Positions 1-8,698 of a DNA stretch of 52,706 bases are shown piece by piece. The stretch comes from an uncultured Bacteroidia bacterium. Its GTDB lineage: Bacteria; Bacteroidota; Bacteroidia; JANWVE01. The position numbers and the translations under genes were made by a program. The notes below the pieces were generated by a model. The model did not search any database and had not been told where the DNA came from. It saw only the letters and a list, made by a program, of their open reading frames with translations. The stretch lies in the NCBI GenBank assembly GCA_938028625.1, contig CALIZB010000089.1:1-52706 (forward strand). The letters are read 5' to 3'. How positions within the stretch are numbered: position 1 is the first letter of the stretch; each line of letters starts with the position of its first letter.

Positions 1-372
1 CGGCAATTCATCTTTGTCCTCGTCATCTTGCGAGGTCTTGTAGCCTTCTGTATCGTCATAAAACATAATTTCATCTAAACTGACTTCTTCCTTTTGAGTG
101 TCTTCTTCGTGGGTTTCTTCTTCGTCTTCATAAGAATCCTCCTGCTCGTCTTGTGTGTTGATGGAAGCATAGTTTTCTGTGTTTTCTATATTGTCAGTTT
201 CCTGATTACTGTCATTCTCCCCTTCTTCCAGGGTCATATTGTCGTCTAATTCTTGTTTTACACGTTCTTCCAGTTCTGTAACAGGCAGTTGCAGTAATTT
301 TACAAACTGTATCTGCTGTGGGGACAGTTTTTGCTGTTGAGACTGATACAAACCTTGCTTTAAACCTTTCAT
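1..372 (-). CDS. rpoN: RNA polymerase sigma-54 factor RpoN, N-terminal part (runs off the left edge)
   Basis: Sigma-54 directs RNA polymerase to -24/-12 promoters that need an AAA+ activator. The 124 visible residues begin MKGLKQGLYQSQQQKLSPQQ and contain the region I signature: a glutamine-rich stretch, then LSPQQIQFVKLLQLPVTELEERVKQEL, the helix that contacts core polymerase and activators. From about residue 48 the chain becomes a roughly 75-residue acidic tract of Glu, Asp, Gln and Thr, which fits region II. The core-binding domain, HTH and RpoN box would lie left of the window. A TATTTTTG element (377-384) sits only 4 nt before the ATG, so the mRNA is probably nearly leaderless. No activator gene is visible nearby. 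Confidence 0.88.
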   Translation of the reverse strand, partial: MKGLKQGLYQSQQQKLSPQQIQFVKLLQLPVTELEERVKQELDDNMTLEEGENDSNQETDNIENTENYASINTQDEQEDSYEDEEETHEEDTQKEEVSLDEIMFYDDTEGYKTSQDDEDKDELP

Positions 373-376
373 ATCT

Positions 377-384
377 CAAAAATA
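377..384 (-). promoter_or_regulatory. -7 promoter element (TATTTTTG) of rpoN
   Basis: Matches the Bacteroidota -7 consensus TAnnTTTG. It ends 4 nt before the rpoN ATG. Confidence 0.6.
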
Positions 385-503
385 TAAAAAATTTCCGCAA
401 TTAGCAAATTTTATGCCGTATTTTTTTTATGCTGTAAAATAATCATACGAAAAAGTCTGTATAAAAGTGGTTTCAGGTACAAAAAATGCTTTTTCAGACC
501 CTA

Positions 504-1121
504 TTAACTTTTTTTGCCGTTTTTTTGAATGCAGTAAAATTTGGCATCTCCTAAAGACTCAATAATGGATTCTATGGCAGAATCCTGCTCGGGGTCATAT
601 TCGGATTTAAGGTTTGTGCCAAATATGCGTGCTACACCCTGCCAAATAAAAGCAGATGCACCTCCCTTCATTTCTTTGATAATATCAAAAGCACGGTACC
701 GGGTTTGTCTGTGAATAAGTTTGATAAGTATTTTACCCTGATTGATGCTTAATTCCTCCACGTCTTCCTGAAAATCTCCAAACAGGCGTTTTTCTTCTTT
801 GTCAATATATTTTTTGCGTTCTTTTTTATCTGTAATTTTAGCCAAATCTGCTTCTATGATAGTCATACGACGTGCCGCTTCATTGGCATAGGGCAAAAGT
901 TTTATTACATTGTATCGCAAACGGGAAAACTCCACAGAGGCTTCTTTATCACTTACTCTGCGCTTGGTAGAACCCACTACAAAAACCGTAGGGTAGGTAA
1001 TCATTGGTATTCCTTCCTCATCTTTGGGTACAATAAAACCCTCACAGTCACGTTCTATGTAAGTCTGTGAAAAAGTATAAGAAATATATACCATCAAAAA
1101 TGCCCAAAGAGAGTATTTCAT
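504..1121 (-). CDS. DUF4294 family secreted protein
   Basis: 205 residues. An N-terminal signal peptide (MKYSLWAFLMVYISYTFSQ) predicts export to the periplasm or envelope. The body matches DUF4294, a Bacteroidota family of unknown function. Landmarks are a V(Y/F)VVG-type strand, then a helical segment with LRYNVIKLLPYANEA, a charged stretch rich in Lys/Glu (DKKERKKYIDKEEKRLFGDF), the block INQGKILIKLIHRQT, and SAFIWQGVARIFGTNLKSEYDP near the end. Length is normal for the family. It lies between rpoN and an SDR gene on the same strand, but about 200 nt separate it from the SDR gene, so it probably has its own promoter. An off-consensus AACTTTTG is at 1151-1158. No catalytic motif is evident. 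Confidence 0.8.
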   Translation of the reverse strand: MKYSLWAFLMVYISYTFSQTYIERDCEGFIVPKDEEGIPMITYPTVFVVGSTKRRVSDKEASVEFSRLRYNVIKLLPYANEAARRMTIIEADLAKITDKKERKKYIDKEEKRLFGDFQEDVEELSINQGKILIKLIHRQTRYRAFDIIKEMKGGASAFIWQGVARIFGTNLKSEYDPEQDSAIESIIESLGDAKFYCIQKNGKKS

Positions 1122-1166
1122 ATTCAGAGTATTATACGAAAAGAAGTCGGCAAAAGTTAAGCCAAA

Positions 1167-1250
1167 TTACTGAACCTGCAAAAGCATGCCTCGTATGCCC
1201 ATATCTACTACGTCTTCTCCTGCCGCAGGTTCCCAAGATAAAATCTGCAT
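1167..1250 (-). other. Possible 27-codon ORF or gene remnant between DUF4294 and SDR genes
   Basis: A short ATG-to-TAA frame reads MQILSWEPAAGEDVVDMGIR and then GMLLQVQ. Its amino-acid composition looks coding, but in-frame stops lie immediately upstream (a TAA four codons before the ATG). It may be the tail of a decayed gene or chance. Otherwise the 200-nt gap 1122-1322 shows only the upstream region of the DUF4294 gene. Confidence 0.2.
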
Positions 1251-1322
1251 TGAAAAATCTTAGCTGTTCAGGTAATGACATTACAGCATCTGATTAGCGG
1301 AGGTGTAACCTTACTTTATACG

Positions 1323-2150
1323 CTACTTCCATTTTTTAAGTGGCGTATTAGGTTCTTTGGCTAATTTCTGATAGGCTTTTTTGTCTATGAATTTAGGAAA
1401 AAATTTATTGAGTAAAACGGTAAGTTTACCCTCTGTGGTGAGTACAATAGTGCGTTTGCGTTTTTCTATTGCTCTTAAAATAGCTTTTGCAACGGTATCT
1501 GCACTCATAAGTCTGCTTTCTTCCAGCGGAGTTTCTTTTTGTGTATCTCCTGTGGCTGTAAGGGCAGTATTGCGGATATTAGTATTGGTAAAACCAGGGC
1601 AGGCAATAAGAATATGCACATTATCAGGTTGTAATTCGCAGCGCAGACTTTCAAAAAAACCGTGCAAAGCAAATTTAGACGCAGAATATCCTGTACGCGC
1701 GGGCAAGCCCTTAAATCCTGCTACACTAGAAACCACTACTACTGAACCCTGATTTTTAATGATTTCAGGTAAAGCAAATTTGGTACAGTACACAGCCCCC
1801 CAAAAATTGATATTCATTACTTTTTCTATAACTTCTATATCTGTATCCACAAAACAGGCACGCATAGAAATTCCTGCGTTGTTAATAAGCACATCTATCG
1901 TTCCGTATTTTTTTATGGTTTCCTGAATAAAGTGCTCACATTCTTCCATTTTACTTACATCAGTAGTAACTGTGAGTACGTCTTTGGCACCAAGTTCTTT
2001 ACAGTTCTGTGCTACGGTATCTAATTTTTCTTTGTTTCTTGCACAAATAGCGAGTTTTGTACCTTGTTTGGCAAAAGCTTTTGCTAAAGCCGCCCCAATA
2101 CCATCAGATGCTCCTGTAATGACTACTGTTTTATTCGTGAAAAATGCCAT
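1323..2150 (-). CDS. SDR family NAD(P)-dependent oxidoreductase
   Basis: Short-chain dehydrogenase/reductase of 275 residues, a normal length for the classical type. The nucleotide-binding motif TGASDGIG is at residues 13-20, NNAG near 90, the catalytic Ser in VVSSVAG near 143 and YSASK near 157. After the core come a PGFTNTNIR loop and a C-terminal extension ending in KEPNTPLKKWK, like the DHRS7/YqjQ-type SDRs. The substrate cannot be read from sequence. I prefer the second of two close ATGs (2150). A TACTTTTG -7 element ends only 1 nt before the first ATG (2156), so transcription probably starts at or beyond that ATG. The MRM form would be two residues longer. Confidence 0.88.
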   Translation of the reverse strand: MAFFTNKTVVITGASDGIGAALAKAFAKQGTKLAICARNKEKLDTVAQNCKELGAKDVLTVTTDVSKMEECEHFIQETIKKYGTIDVLINNAGISMRACFVDTDIEVIEKVMNINFWGAVYCTKFALPEIIKNQGSVVVVSSVAGFKGLPARTGYSASKFALHGFFESLRCELQPDNVHILIACPGFTNTNIRNTALTATGDTQKETPLEESRLMSADTVAKAILRAIEKRKRTIVLTTEGKLTVLLNKFFPKFIDKKAYQKLAKEPNTPLKKWK

Positions 2151-2157
2151 ACGCATA

Positions 2158-2165
2158 CAAAAGTA
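2158..2165 (-). promoter_or_regulatory. -7 promoter element (TACTTTTG) of the SDR gene
   Basis: Perfect TAnnTTTG. It leaves 1 nt to the first ATG and 7 nt to the second, which helps choose the start. Confidence 0.6.
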
Positions 2166-2184
2166 GATGATTTTTTAATGTCTT

Positions 2185-5073
2185 TTAACACAACAAAGGT
2201 TTTAAATATTTTGCTGTAACCGCTTTTTTGTCGTTAAGTATTTCTTCGGGAGTACCCGTAAATATAATTTCACCGCCCTTGTTTCCTGCACCTGGTCCGA
2301 GTTCAATGATGTAGTCTGCGGTTTTGATAAATTCTAAATTATGCTCAATTACAATCACTGTATGGCCGTTAAGGACAAGAAGTTTTAAGGAGTCAACAAG
2401 TTTTTTAATATCGTGCAGATGTAGCCCTGTGGTAGGTTCGTCAAAGATATAAATACCCTTTCGGTTCGTTTTTTCTATAAGAAAAGAAGCTAACTTTAAA
2501 CGTTGTAGTTCTCCGCCTGAAAAAGTATCTGTAGTTTGCCCCAGACGTATATATCCAAGTCCTACATCTTGTAAAGGTTTTAAACGAGAGAGAATTTTAG
2601 AATTATCACCAAAAAAGTTAATAGCTTCATCTACCGTGAGTTGTAAGACTTCGTAGATATTTTTTTCTTTATATTTCACTTCTAAAATATGCTCTTTAAA
2701 ACGTCTTCCGTTGCAGGTTTCACAGAGCAGTTTAAGGTCTGTCATGAATTGCATGTCTATGATTACATAACCTTCCCCCTGGCAAGTATCACACGCACCG
2801 AGTTGTGAATTATATGAAAAATGTCCATCGCCGTAGTTTCTTTGTTTAGATAAAGGTTGCTGTGCGAATACAGTACGGATAAAATCATAACATTTGGTAT
2901 AAGTAATCACATTGGAACGGGAGTTTCGCTGAATGGGATTTTGGTCTATTAGTTCTACAAAATCAAGAGATTGGTACAGATTAAGTTCGTAGTCTTCGGT
3001 GCTTTCAAAGATATTGTCAGGATTGTTGTCAGAATATTGAGGCTCATATTCTTCTAATTGTTTTCTTAATTGAGTATAAAGCACATCTGTAATAAGTGTA
3101 GATTTTCCTGAACCACTTACACCTGTAACAACCGTTAAGCATTGAGTAGGTATATTGACAGAAACATTTTTAAGATTGTGTTTAGATACATTTTTTAGTT
3201 GGATAAAATGTTTTGGTTTTATTCTCTTTTCAGGCACAGGAATAGATAACTGACCATTAAGATATGCACCTGTAAGACTTTCTTTGCTTTTGAGAATATC
3301 TTTGTACGTGCCTTCAAATACTATGTTTCCGCCATTTTCACCTGCATATTTACCTATATCAATGATATAGTCTGCCTGTTTCATAATTTCGGGGTCATGT
3401 TCTACTACAATAACGGTATTGCCTAAATCCCGCAGGTTTTTAAGAATTTGGATAAGTTTTTCATTGTCAATGGGGTGTAATCCGATAGAAGGTTCATCTA
3501 AAATATACAAAGAACCTACTAACGGACTGCCCAGAGATTTAGCAAGGTTAATGCGCTGCGTTTCTCCTCCTGAAAGGGTATTAGCGTTTCGGTGCAGGGT
3601 TAAATAGCCTAATCCTACGTGTTCTATGTATTTTAAACGGGACTGTATTTCAATAAGTAGGCGTTCTGCAATTTTTTGATGATATTCGGTTAATGTAAGG
3701 TTTTTTATCCATTTGAGTACATCAGAAACAGACATTTGAAGTACTTGCTGAATATTTTTATCGCCAATTTTAATGTGATTTGTTTCAGGGCGTATGCGTG
3801 TACCTTCACAGGCGGCACATGCTCCTTTGGTTTTTACTTTTTCCAAAATTTGTATGGTACGAAAGTCTTTATTTTGTATGGCTTCTTGAATACTGGGAAT
3901 AATACCTGTACACTGATTTCCTAATCCGTACCAAAGTATATTTTTTTCATCTTCGTTAAATTCGTTGTAAGGTTTGTTTTTGTCAAAGCCAAAGCGGGGG
4001 GCTTGTTTAACAAAATCAATAAGATAATTCTGCATCTTACCTTTCCATACTGTTACTAATCCGTCCGATATGGACAGTTTAGGATTTTGGATAATGAGTT
4101 CTCTGTTGTATGTATAGCCATATCCTATGCCCTGACACAGTGGACATGCTCCGTAAGCTGTATTAAAGCTAAAAAATTCAGGGCTTGGACGTTCAAAAGT
4201 AATACCATCAGCTTCAAATTTATCTGAAAATTGAACATAATATTTGTTTTTATCTGTTTTTTCATTTATAGGTAAGCCGAGTGGTTCAGTGCTATCAATC
4301 CATAATACTAATTCTCCTTCTCCTTCCGAAAAAGCTGTACTGACAGAATCTGCCCAATCGTTAATTTGTTCCTTAAAATTTTCACGGACAATGGCTCTGT
4401 CTATGAGCAGATAGATATTACCTTGAATATAGTCATTTTCTTGCTGTTTTGTGATAGTTGGGATAAATTCTTCAATTTCTACAATCTGACCATAATAAAA
4501 CAAACGACTAAAACCTTTTTGTAACTGAATTTCTAAGTTTTCTTTGAGGTTTCTTTTGTCTTTTTTATGATTACTTACAGTAAGATATACTTTGCTTCCC
4601 AAAGGTAAGGATAATGTAAAATCTACTACATCTTGAACAGTGTGGCTTTTTACCACTTGTCCTGATATGGGAGAGTACGTTTGTCCTATGCGTGCAAATA
4701 ATAAACGGAGATAATCATAAATTTCCGTTACTGTACCTACGGTAGAACGGGCGTTATTAGTGGATACCTTTTGTTCAATAGCAATAGCAGGAGATATACC
4801 GAGAATATACTCTACATCAGGTTTTTCCATTTGGTCTACAAACTGTCGGATATAAGAACTTAAACTCTCTACGTATTTACGTTGTCCTTCAGCATAGATA
4901 GTATCAAAAGCAAGAGAACTTTTACCTGAACCGCTTACTCCTGTAATAACAATGAGTTTATTACGGGGAATAGCTACATCAATATTTTTTAGGTTATGAG
5001 TTTTAGCTCCTTTGACAAGAATATAATTTTTAGTGTCTTTATTTTCAAATGCTGTTTGTTGTGCTGTACTCAT
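2185..5073 (-). CDS. uvrA: Excinuclease ABC subunit UvrA
   Basis: UvrA is the damage-recognising ATPase of nucleotide excision repair and works with UvrB and UvrC. The chain is 962 residues from the ATG at 5073; the longer reading would need a TTG at 5079. Two ABC modules are clear. Walker A TGVSGSGKSSLAFDTIYAEG is near residue 45 and a second TGVSGSGKSTL is near 655. Signatures are TLSGGETQRINLAKSL and TFSGGELQRLKLA, with Walker B ILDEPSIGLHP and IFDEPTTGLHLHD. The C-terminal zinc finger is intact (CDTCQG, then CETCNG after 19 residues). In the first zinc finger only the second Cys pair (GACPLCQG) remains; the expected first pair is missing from the segment reading KFEADGITFERPSPEFFSFN. A promoter element lies 15 nt upstream. 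Confidence 0.95.
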   Translation of the reverse strand: MSTAQQTAFENKDTKNYILVKGAKTHNLKNIDVAIPRNKLIVITGVSGSGKSSLAFDTIYAEGQRKYVESLSSYIRQFVDQMEKPDVEYILGISPAIAIEQKVSTNNARSTVGTVTEIYDYLRLLFARIGQTYSPISGQVVKSHTVQDVVDFTLSLPLGSKVYLTVSNHKKDKRNLKENLEIQLQKGFSRLFYYGQIVEIEEFIPTITKQQENDYIQGNIYLLIDRAIVRENFKEQINDWADSVSTAFSEGEGELVLWIDSTEPLGLPINEKTDKNKYYVQFSDKFEADGITFERPSPEFFSFNTAYGACPLCQGIGYGYTYNRELIIQNPKLSISDGLVTVWKGKMQNYLIDFVKQAPRFGFDKNKPYNEFNEDEKNILWYGLGNQCTGIIPSIQEAIQNKDFRTIQILEKVKTKGACAACEGTRIRPETNHIKIGDKNIQQVLQMSVSDVLKWIKNLTLTEYHQKIAERLLIEIQSRLKYIEHVGLGYLTLHRNANTLSGGETQRINLAKSLGSPLVGSLYILDEPSIGLHPIDNEKLIQILKNLRDLGNTVIVVEHDPEIMKQADYIIDIGKYAGENGGNIVFEGTYKDILKSKESLTGAYLNGQLSIPVPEKRIKPKHFIQLKNVSKHNLKNVSVNIPTQCLTVVTGVSGSGKSTLITDVLYTQLRKQLEEYEPQYSDNNPDNIFESTEDYELNLYQSLDFVELIDQNPIQRNSRSNVITYTKCYDFIRTVFAQQPLSKQRNYGDGHFSYNSQLGACDTCQGEGYVIIDMQFMTDLKLLCETCNGRRFKEHILEVKYKEKNIYEVLQLTVDEAINFFGDNSKILSRLKPLQDVGLGYIRLGQTTDTFSGGELQRLKLASFLIEKTNRKGIYIFDEPTTGLHLHDIKKLVDSLKLLVLNGHTVIVIEHNLEFIKTADYIIELGPGAGNKGGEIIFTGTPEEILNDKKAVTAKYLKPLLC

Positions 5074-5088
5074 ATACAATATACACTA

Positions 5089-5096
5089 CAAAAGTA
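5089..5096 (-). promoter_or_regulatory. -7 promoter element (TACTTTTG) of uvrA
   Basis: Perfect TAnnTTTG, 15 nt before the uvrA ATG. Confidence 0.55.
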
Positions 5097-5115
5097 AAAT
5101 AAATTCAGGTAGATT

Positions 5116-7155
5116 TTATATTTCTGCCAAGGGGACGGTAAAAGAAAACGTACTACCTTGATTAGGTTCACTTTCTACATTTAATTTTCCGTTATTGAGA
5201 GCAATAAATTCTTTACAAAGTTGTAATCCTAATCCTGTACCTTTTTCAGACGCGGTGCCGCGCGTGCTAAATCCTTCAAATATTTTTTCTAAGTGTTCTT
5301 TGGGAATACCTACACCTGTATCTTTTACAGAAACTAATACTTCTTTATCTTGTTTTTGCACACTGATTTGAATTTTACCGTGCTCGGGGGTAAATTTGAT
5401 GGCATTGTTGATAAGATTTCTGAATACCAAATGGAGCATATCTCTGTCTGCAAATACTTTGTAGTCCTGCGGTATATTTGTCAGCAGTTCAATTTTCTTT
5501 TCCTGTGCCACAGGAGTATAAATTTCCTGTATTTCCTGAATTAAAGCCTGCACTGAGAAGGCAAAAGGTTTGATTTTTATACTTTGCATCTGTGCCGCAG
5601 ACCATTTGAGTAAGTTATCTAATAACATAAAAGTAGCATCTATACTTTTGTTTGCTTGATTAAGGTAAATTTTGAACTCTTCGGGTAAATTAGGTTCATC
5701 TTTGAGTAATAACAATAAGCCCTTTGTGGTAGCTAATGGACTTCTTAAATCATGTGAGATGATAGAAAACAGTTTGTCTTTTATCTGATTATTTTTTTGG
5801 AGTTCCGCATTAATTTCACTAATTACCTGATTACGTTTTTTTAATTCTTTGAAATAGTGGTTACGGCTACTATTTACATAGATGAGTAGTATAGTAAGTA
5901 CAGATACTAATGTAAAAGCAACTATAACAAGGGCAATAGTAATTCCTTGCTTACGCAAGCGTTCATTTTGCAATTGGTTTAAGGATTTTAGTTTTTCATT
6001 TTTTTGTTCAATACGTAATAATTCATAGTCATTTTCAGATAGGGCTTTTTGTTCTTTTTTATATTTAACGAATAAGCTATCTCTTAAAATGTTTTCTTTT
6101 TGCTTATAATTCAAGGCTTCTTTATACTTTTCTTGCTTTTGATAGACATCAGAGAGTAAAGAATAGATTTGTATTTGATTTTCTATGCTATCAGCTTTAT
6201 TTTGGATATTTTTTAATGCCATAAAACCGTATTCTAAACATTCTTGGTATTGTTTGATAGCATGATAAATTTGAGTTATTACAACAAGTGCGTATGAATA
6301 CACATCTTGATACTGACAGTATAGTGGACTGTTTAATGCTTCTTTAACATGCTCCAATGCTTTATTGTAATTTTTATTTTCTAATTCAATTTTAGCTAAA
6401 TGCACCATGGTATAGCCAATCATGTAATAATTATTTGTTTTTTTAGCTATTTTTTTTGCTTTTTCTAAGTATTCATAGCTTTTTTTCTCGTTTTTCAAAT
6501 CACTTTTGTAATAATATCCAATCGATAGATTACATAACGTTGTAGACATACCTAATGTATCCTTGATTTCTTCTTTGATTTTGAGAGATTTTGTAAAGTA
6601 TTCTATGGATTTTACATAATCTTTTTGTTGATTGTATAATATGCCAATGTTATTGTAGATTTTAGCCTTTAAGGTTTTGTATTTAGGATGTTCTGAAATG
6701 ATAGAAAGAGCTTTTTGATTATACTGTTCTGCTTTTTTGTACCATTCTTGGCTTCTATAAATAGTAGCTAATCCAAAATAAACTCCTGCTAAATTTGTTG
6801 TATCATTAGCTTGTTCACAAAGGCTTGCTACTTTTTGGTAGTAATTTATAGCGTTAATATTTTTATTTTGTAGGTTATAGATTTTAGCTAAATTTATGTA
6901 AGCTTGTATTTTCAAAGCGATATTGTCAAGTTGTTCAGCAATTTCTAGGGCTTCATGGGCATACTCTATAACTTTATCTTTCTCCGTATTTACAATATAC
7001 TTGCCTATCTCTATAAGAGATTTTATGCGTGTAGTATCTTTTTGAACATGTGTTTGAATACTTTTTTTTAAGCTATCTATTATTTTTTGTTGCGCAAAAA
7101 TATTGGGCCAAAACAAAATACATATCCCACAAATAAGTACTTTTACACGCAACAC
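5116..7155 (-). CDS. TPR-repeat sensor histidine kinase, membrane-bound
   Basis: 679 residues. A signal peptide (to about residue 22, ending IFAQQ) is followed by a periplasmic array of tetratricopeptide repeats, residues 40-360. One membrane helix spans about 404-428, then a short coiled coil. The HisKA domain has phosphoacceptor His468 in SIISHDLRSPLA. The HATPase_c domain has an N box NLINNAIKF (580-588), G1 DTGVGIP (612-618) and G2 GTGLGLQL (639-646). It should autophosphorylate and pass phosphate to a response regulator, but no regulator lies next to it. The start is a GTG. No ATG exists between it and the upstream stop, and a TACTTTTG element sits 5 nt before it, as for other genes here. 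TPR kinases of this type are common in Bacteroidota; the signal sensed is unknown. Confidence 0.9.
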   Translation of the reverse strand: MLRVKVLICGICILFWPNIFAQQKIIDSLKKSIQTHVQKDTTRIKSLIEIGKYIVNTEKDKVIEYAHEALEIAEQLDNIALKIQAYINLAKIYNLQNKNINAINYYQKVASLCEQANDTTNLAGVYFGLATIYRSQEWYKKAEQYNQKALSIISEHPKYKTLKAKIYNNIGILYNQQKDYVKSIEYFTKSLKIKEEIKDTLGMSTTLCNLSIGYYYKSDLKNEKKSYEYLEKAKKIAKKTNNYYMIGYTMVHLAKIELENKNYNKALEHVKEALNSPLYCQYQDVYSYALVVITQIYHAIKQYQECLEYGFMALKNIQNKADSIENQIQIYSLLSDVYQKQEKYKEALNYKQKENILRDSLFVKYKKEQKALSENDYELLRIEQKNEKLKSLNQLQNERLRKQGITIALVIVAFTLVSVLTILLIYVNSSRNHYFKELKKRNQVISEINAELQKNNQIKDKLFSIISHDLRSPLATTKGLLLLLKDEPNLPEEFKIYLNQANKSIDATFMLLDNLLKWSAAQMQSIKIKPFAFSVQALIQEIQEIYTPVAQEKKIELLTNIPQDYKVFADRDMLHLVFRNLINNAIKFTPEHGKIQISVQKQDKEVLVSVKDTGVGIPKEHLEKIFEGFSTRGTASEKGTGLGLQLCKEFIALNNGKLNVESEPNQGSTFSFTVPLAEI

Positions 7156-7160
7156 TTTTA

Positions 7161-7168
7161 CAAAAGTA
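7161..7168 (-). promoter_or_regulatory. -7 promoter element (TACTTTTG) of the histidine kinase gene
   Basis: Perfect TAnnTTTG, 5 nt before the GTG start. Its last base is also the A of the ATG of the divergent plus-strand gene. Confidence 0.6.
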
Positions 7169-7881
7169 TGAAATTTTTGATATTTTATTTCTCTGTTTAT
7201 CTGTTTATCTTAAAACTGTATGCACAGAACGAGCACGCGTACAGACAACTTTCACATACTTATCTGGTACAACAGTTCCCTTTTACAGTTAAAATACCTG
7301 TTTTCAATGCACTGATGCGCTTTCAGGACAGTATTCTTGTGGATATTTATTATTATCAGACATATTATGACAGCAAAACATATCCCGCAGACAAGCAGGA
7401 TACTACTACAATACTAAACTATTCCTTCAAAAAAGAAGGCTGGTATCAGATTTTTGTATTTACAAAACAAGGTATAAAACTCTGTCAGACATCAGTTTTA
7501 TTACTCTACAAGCCCAAAGACAGCCAGAAGAGCAATACGGTTACTCAGGTAAAACCTGTACAGTTTGAATGGAAAGGGGAAGGGGTGATTTCTGTGAATG
7601 ACAGTACGGTTATTGTACCCAAGAAAAAGCGTAGCTATGAACTGGATATTTACTGCACTGGTTCTATTCCTGCGGACACACTGTATATAAACGTGTATAA
7701 AACGGAAAAAAAGGGAGAGGAAATTTTGTTCTGTCAGTGGAAAATGTCAAAACAGGAAAATGGCTATTATGCCCGATGTACGTTTAAGAGAAAAGAACTC
7801 GGCAGATACAGGTTAAGTGTTTTTGACAGCAGAAAATACTGGTACGGAAGTAAAGAAACAGATATTCAGGAAAGTAGATAA
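7168..7881 (+). CDS. Secreted protein of unknown function
   Basis: 237 residues from the ATG at 7168. I chose it because it opens a clear signal peptide (MKFLIFYFSVYLFILKLYAQ); the longer upstream reading adds a polar segment that would block export. I do not recognise a family. The mature part is rich in aromatic and beta-forming residues and looks like two beta-sandwich-like segments: one around residues 30-120 with many tyrosines, and one around 150-237 that includes YELDIYCTGSIPADTLYINVYKT and ends in a GRYRLSVFDSRKYW block. There is no type IX sorting domain. It is divergent from the histidine kinase with only 12 nt between start codons, so the two genes share a regulatory region. Confidence 0.7.
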   Translation: MKFLIFYFSVYLFILKLYAQNEHAYRQLSHTYLVQQFPFTVKIPVFNALMRFQDSILVDIYYYQTYYDSKTYPADKQDTTTILNYSFKKEGWYQIFVFTKQGIKLCQTSVLLLYKPKDSQKSNTVTQVKPVQFEWKGEGVISVNDSTVIVPKKKRSYELDIYCTGSIPADTLYINVYKTEKKGEEILFCQWKMSKQENGYYARCTFKRKELGRYRLSVFDSRKYWYGSKETDIQESR

Positions 7882-7897
7882 ATTTTGGAAAAACGGC

Positions 7898-8632
7898 TTA
7901 TTTGCGTACCTGAATAACCGTTCTGCTGATGAGAATGCAAGCCACTGAAAAAGAAACATAGTAAAGCACATCACGAAGGTCAATTACGCCCCTGCTCATA
8001 CTTACATAATGGTTTTCAATACCGAGTGCATCTATAAAATCATGGAGTTTTACCTGATGCGTAAAAAGGTCTGCGACTAAGCCAAAACCTTTGAACCATA
8101 CAAAACAGAAAAAAAATCCTAGAATAAAAGCTACAATTTGATTATCTGTGAGGGCAGAGGCTAATATTCCAAGTGCCGAGAAAGAAATACCTATTAGTAC
8201 AAGTCCGAGATATGCGCCATAAGCCGCACCAAAGTCTACATTTCCTTTGGGCAGGGCATATTTTTGTACCGTAAATAAGTAAATAAGCGTAGGTAATACA
8301 CAAAGAATAGTAAGCAAAGCTGCGGCAAGGTATTTGCCAAGCAAAATCTGGTATTCTGAAACAGGTCTGGTCATAAGAAATTCAAATGTGCCTGTTTTTT
8401 TTTCCTCCGCGATAGCACGCATAGTAATAGCAGGTACTAAAAACATAAAAGCGATGGGAGCAAAGGTAAAAAATACCTGCAGGTTTGCCGCACCTACTTG
8501 TAATACATTATTAGGCGCTATCCATACAAAGAATCCCATAATGCCCAAAAACACACTCATCACTACATAAGCAATCAGGGAGCTAAAAAAGGAATGTATT
8601 TCTTTTTCAAAAATAACAAGCATATTCCGCAT
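7898..8632 (-). CDS. gldF: ABC-2 type permease, GldF-like (gliding motility)
   Basis: 244 residues with about six membrane helices. The opening MRNMLVIFEKEIHSFFSSLIAYVV, the motif MRAIAEEKKTGTFEFLMTRPVSEYQILLGKYLAA after the second helix and the overall length match GldF. In flavobacteria GldF works with the GldG periplasmic subunit and the GldA ATPase in gliding. Neither gldG nor an ATPase gene lies next to it here; the next gene downstream is unrelated and on the opposite strand. A generic ABC-2 permease is therefore not excluded. A perfect TACTTTTG element lies 5 nt before the first ATG (8632); a second ATG is three codons in. Confidence 0.8.
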   Translation of the reverse strand: MRNMLVIFEKEIHSFFSSLIAYVVMSVFLGIMGFFVWIAPNNVLQVGAANLQVFFTFAPIAFMFLVPAITMRAIAEEKKTGTFEFLMTRPVSEYQILLGKYLAAALLTILCVLPTLIYLFTVQKYALPKGNVDFGAAYGAYLGLVLIGISFSALGILASALTDNQIVAFILGFFFCFVWFKGFGLVADLFTHQVKLHDFIDALGIENHYVSMSRGVIDLRDVLYYVSFSVACILISRTVIQVRK

Positions 8633-8637
8633 GACTG

Positions 8638-8645
8638 CAAAAGTA
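8638..8645 (-). promoter_or_regulatory. -7 promoter element (TACTTTTG) of gldF
   Basis: Perfect TAnnTTTG, 5 nt before the start codon. Confidence 0.6.
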
Positions 8646-8698
8646 ACAAGAAATTATGAATGAATATGAAAATTTGAGAGATAAATAAAGTAGAAGAG

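Noticed and set aside
1067-1297. 76-residue plus-strand frame over the DUF4294 start
   Set aside because: It is antisense to the DUF4294 signal peptide and its upstream region and has no family resemblance.
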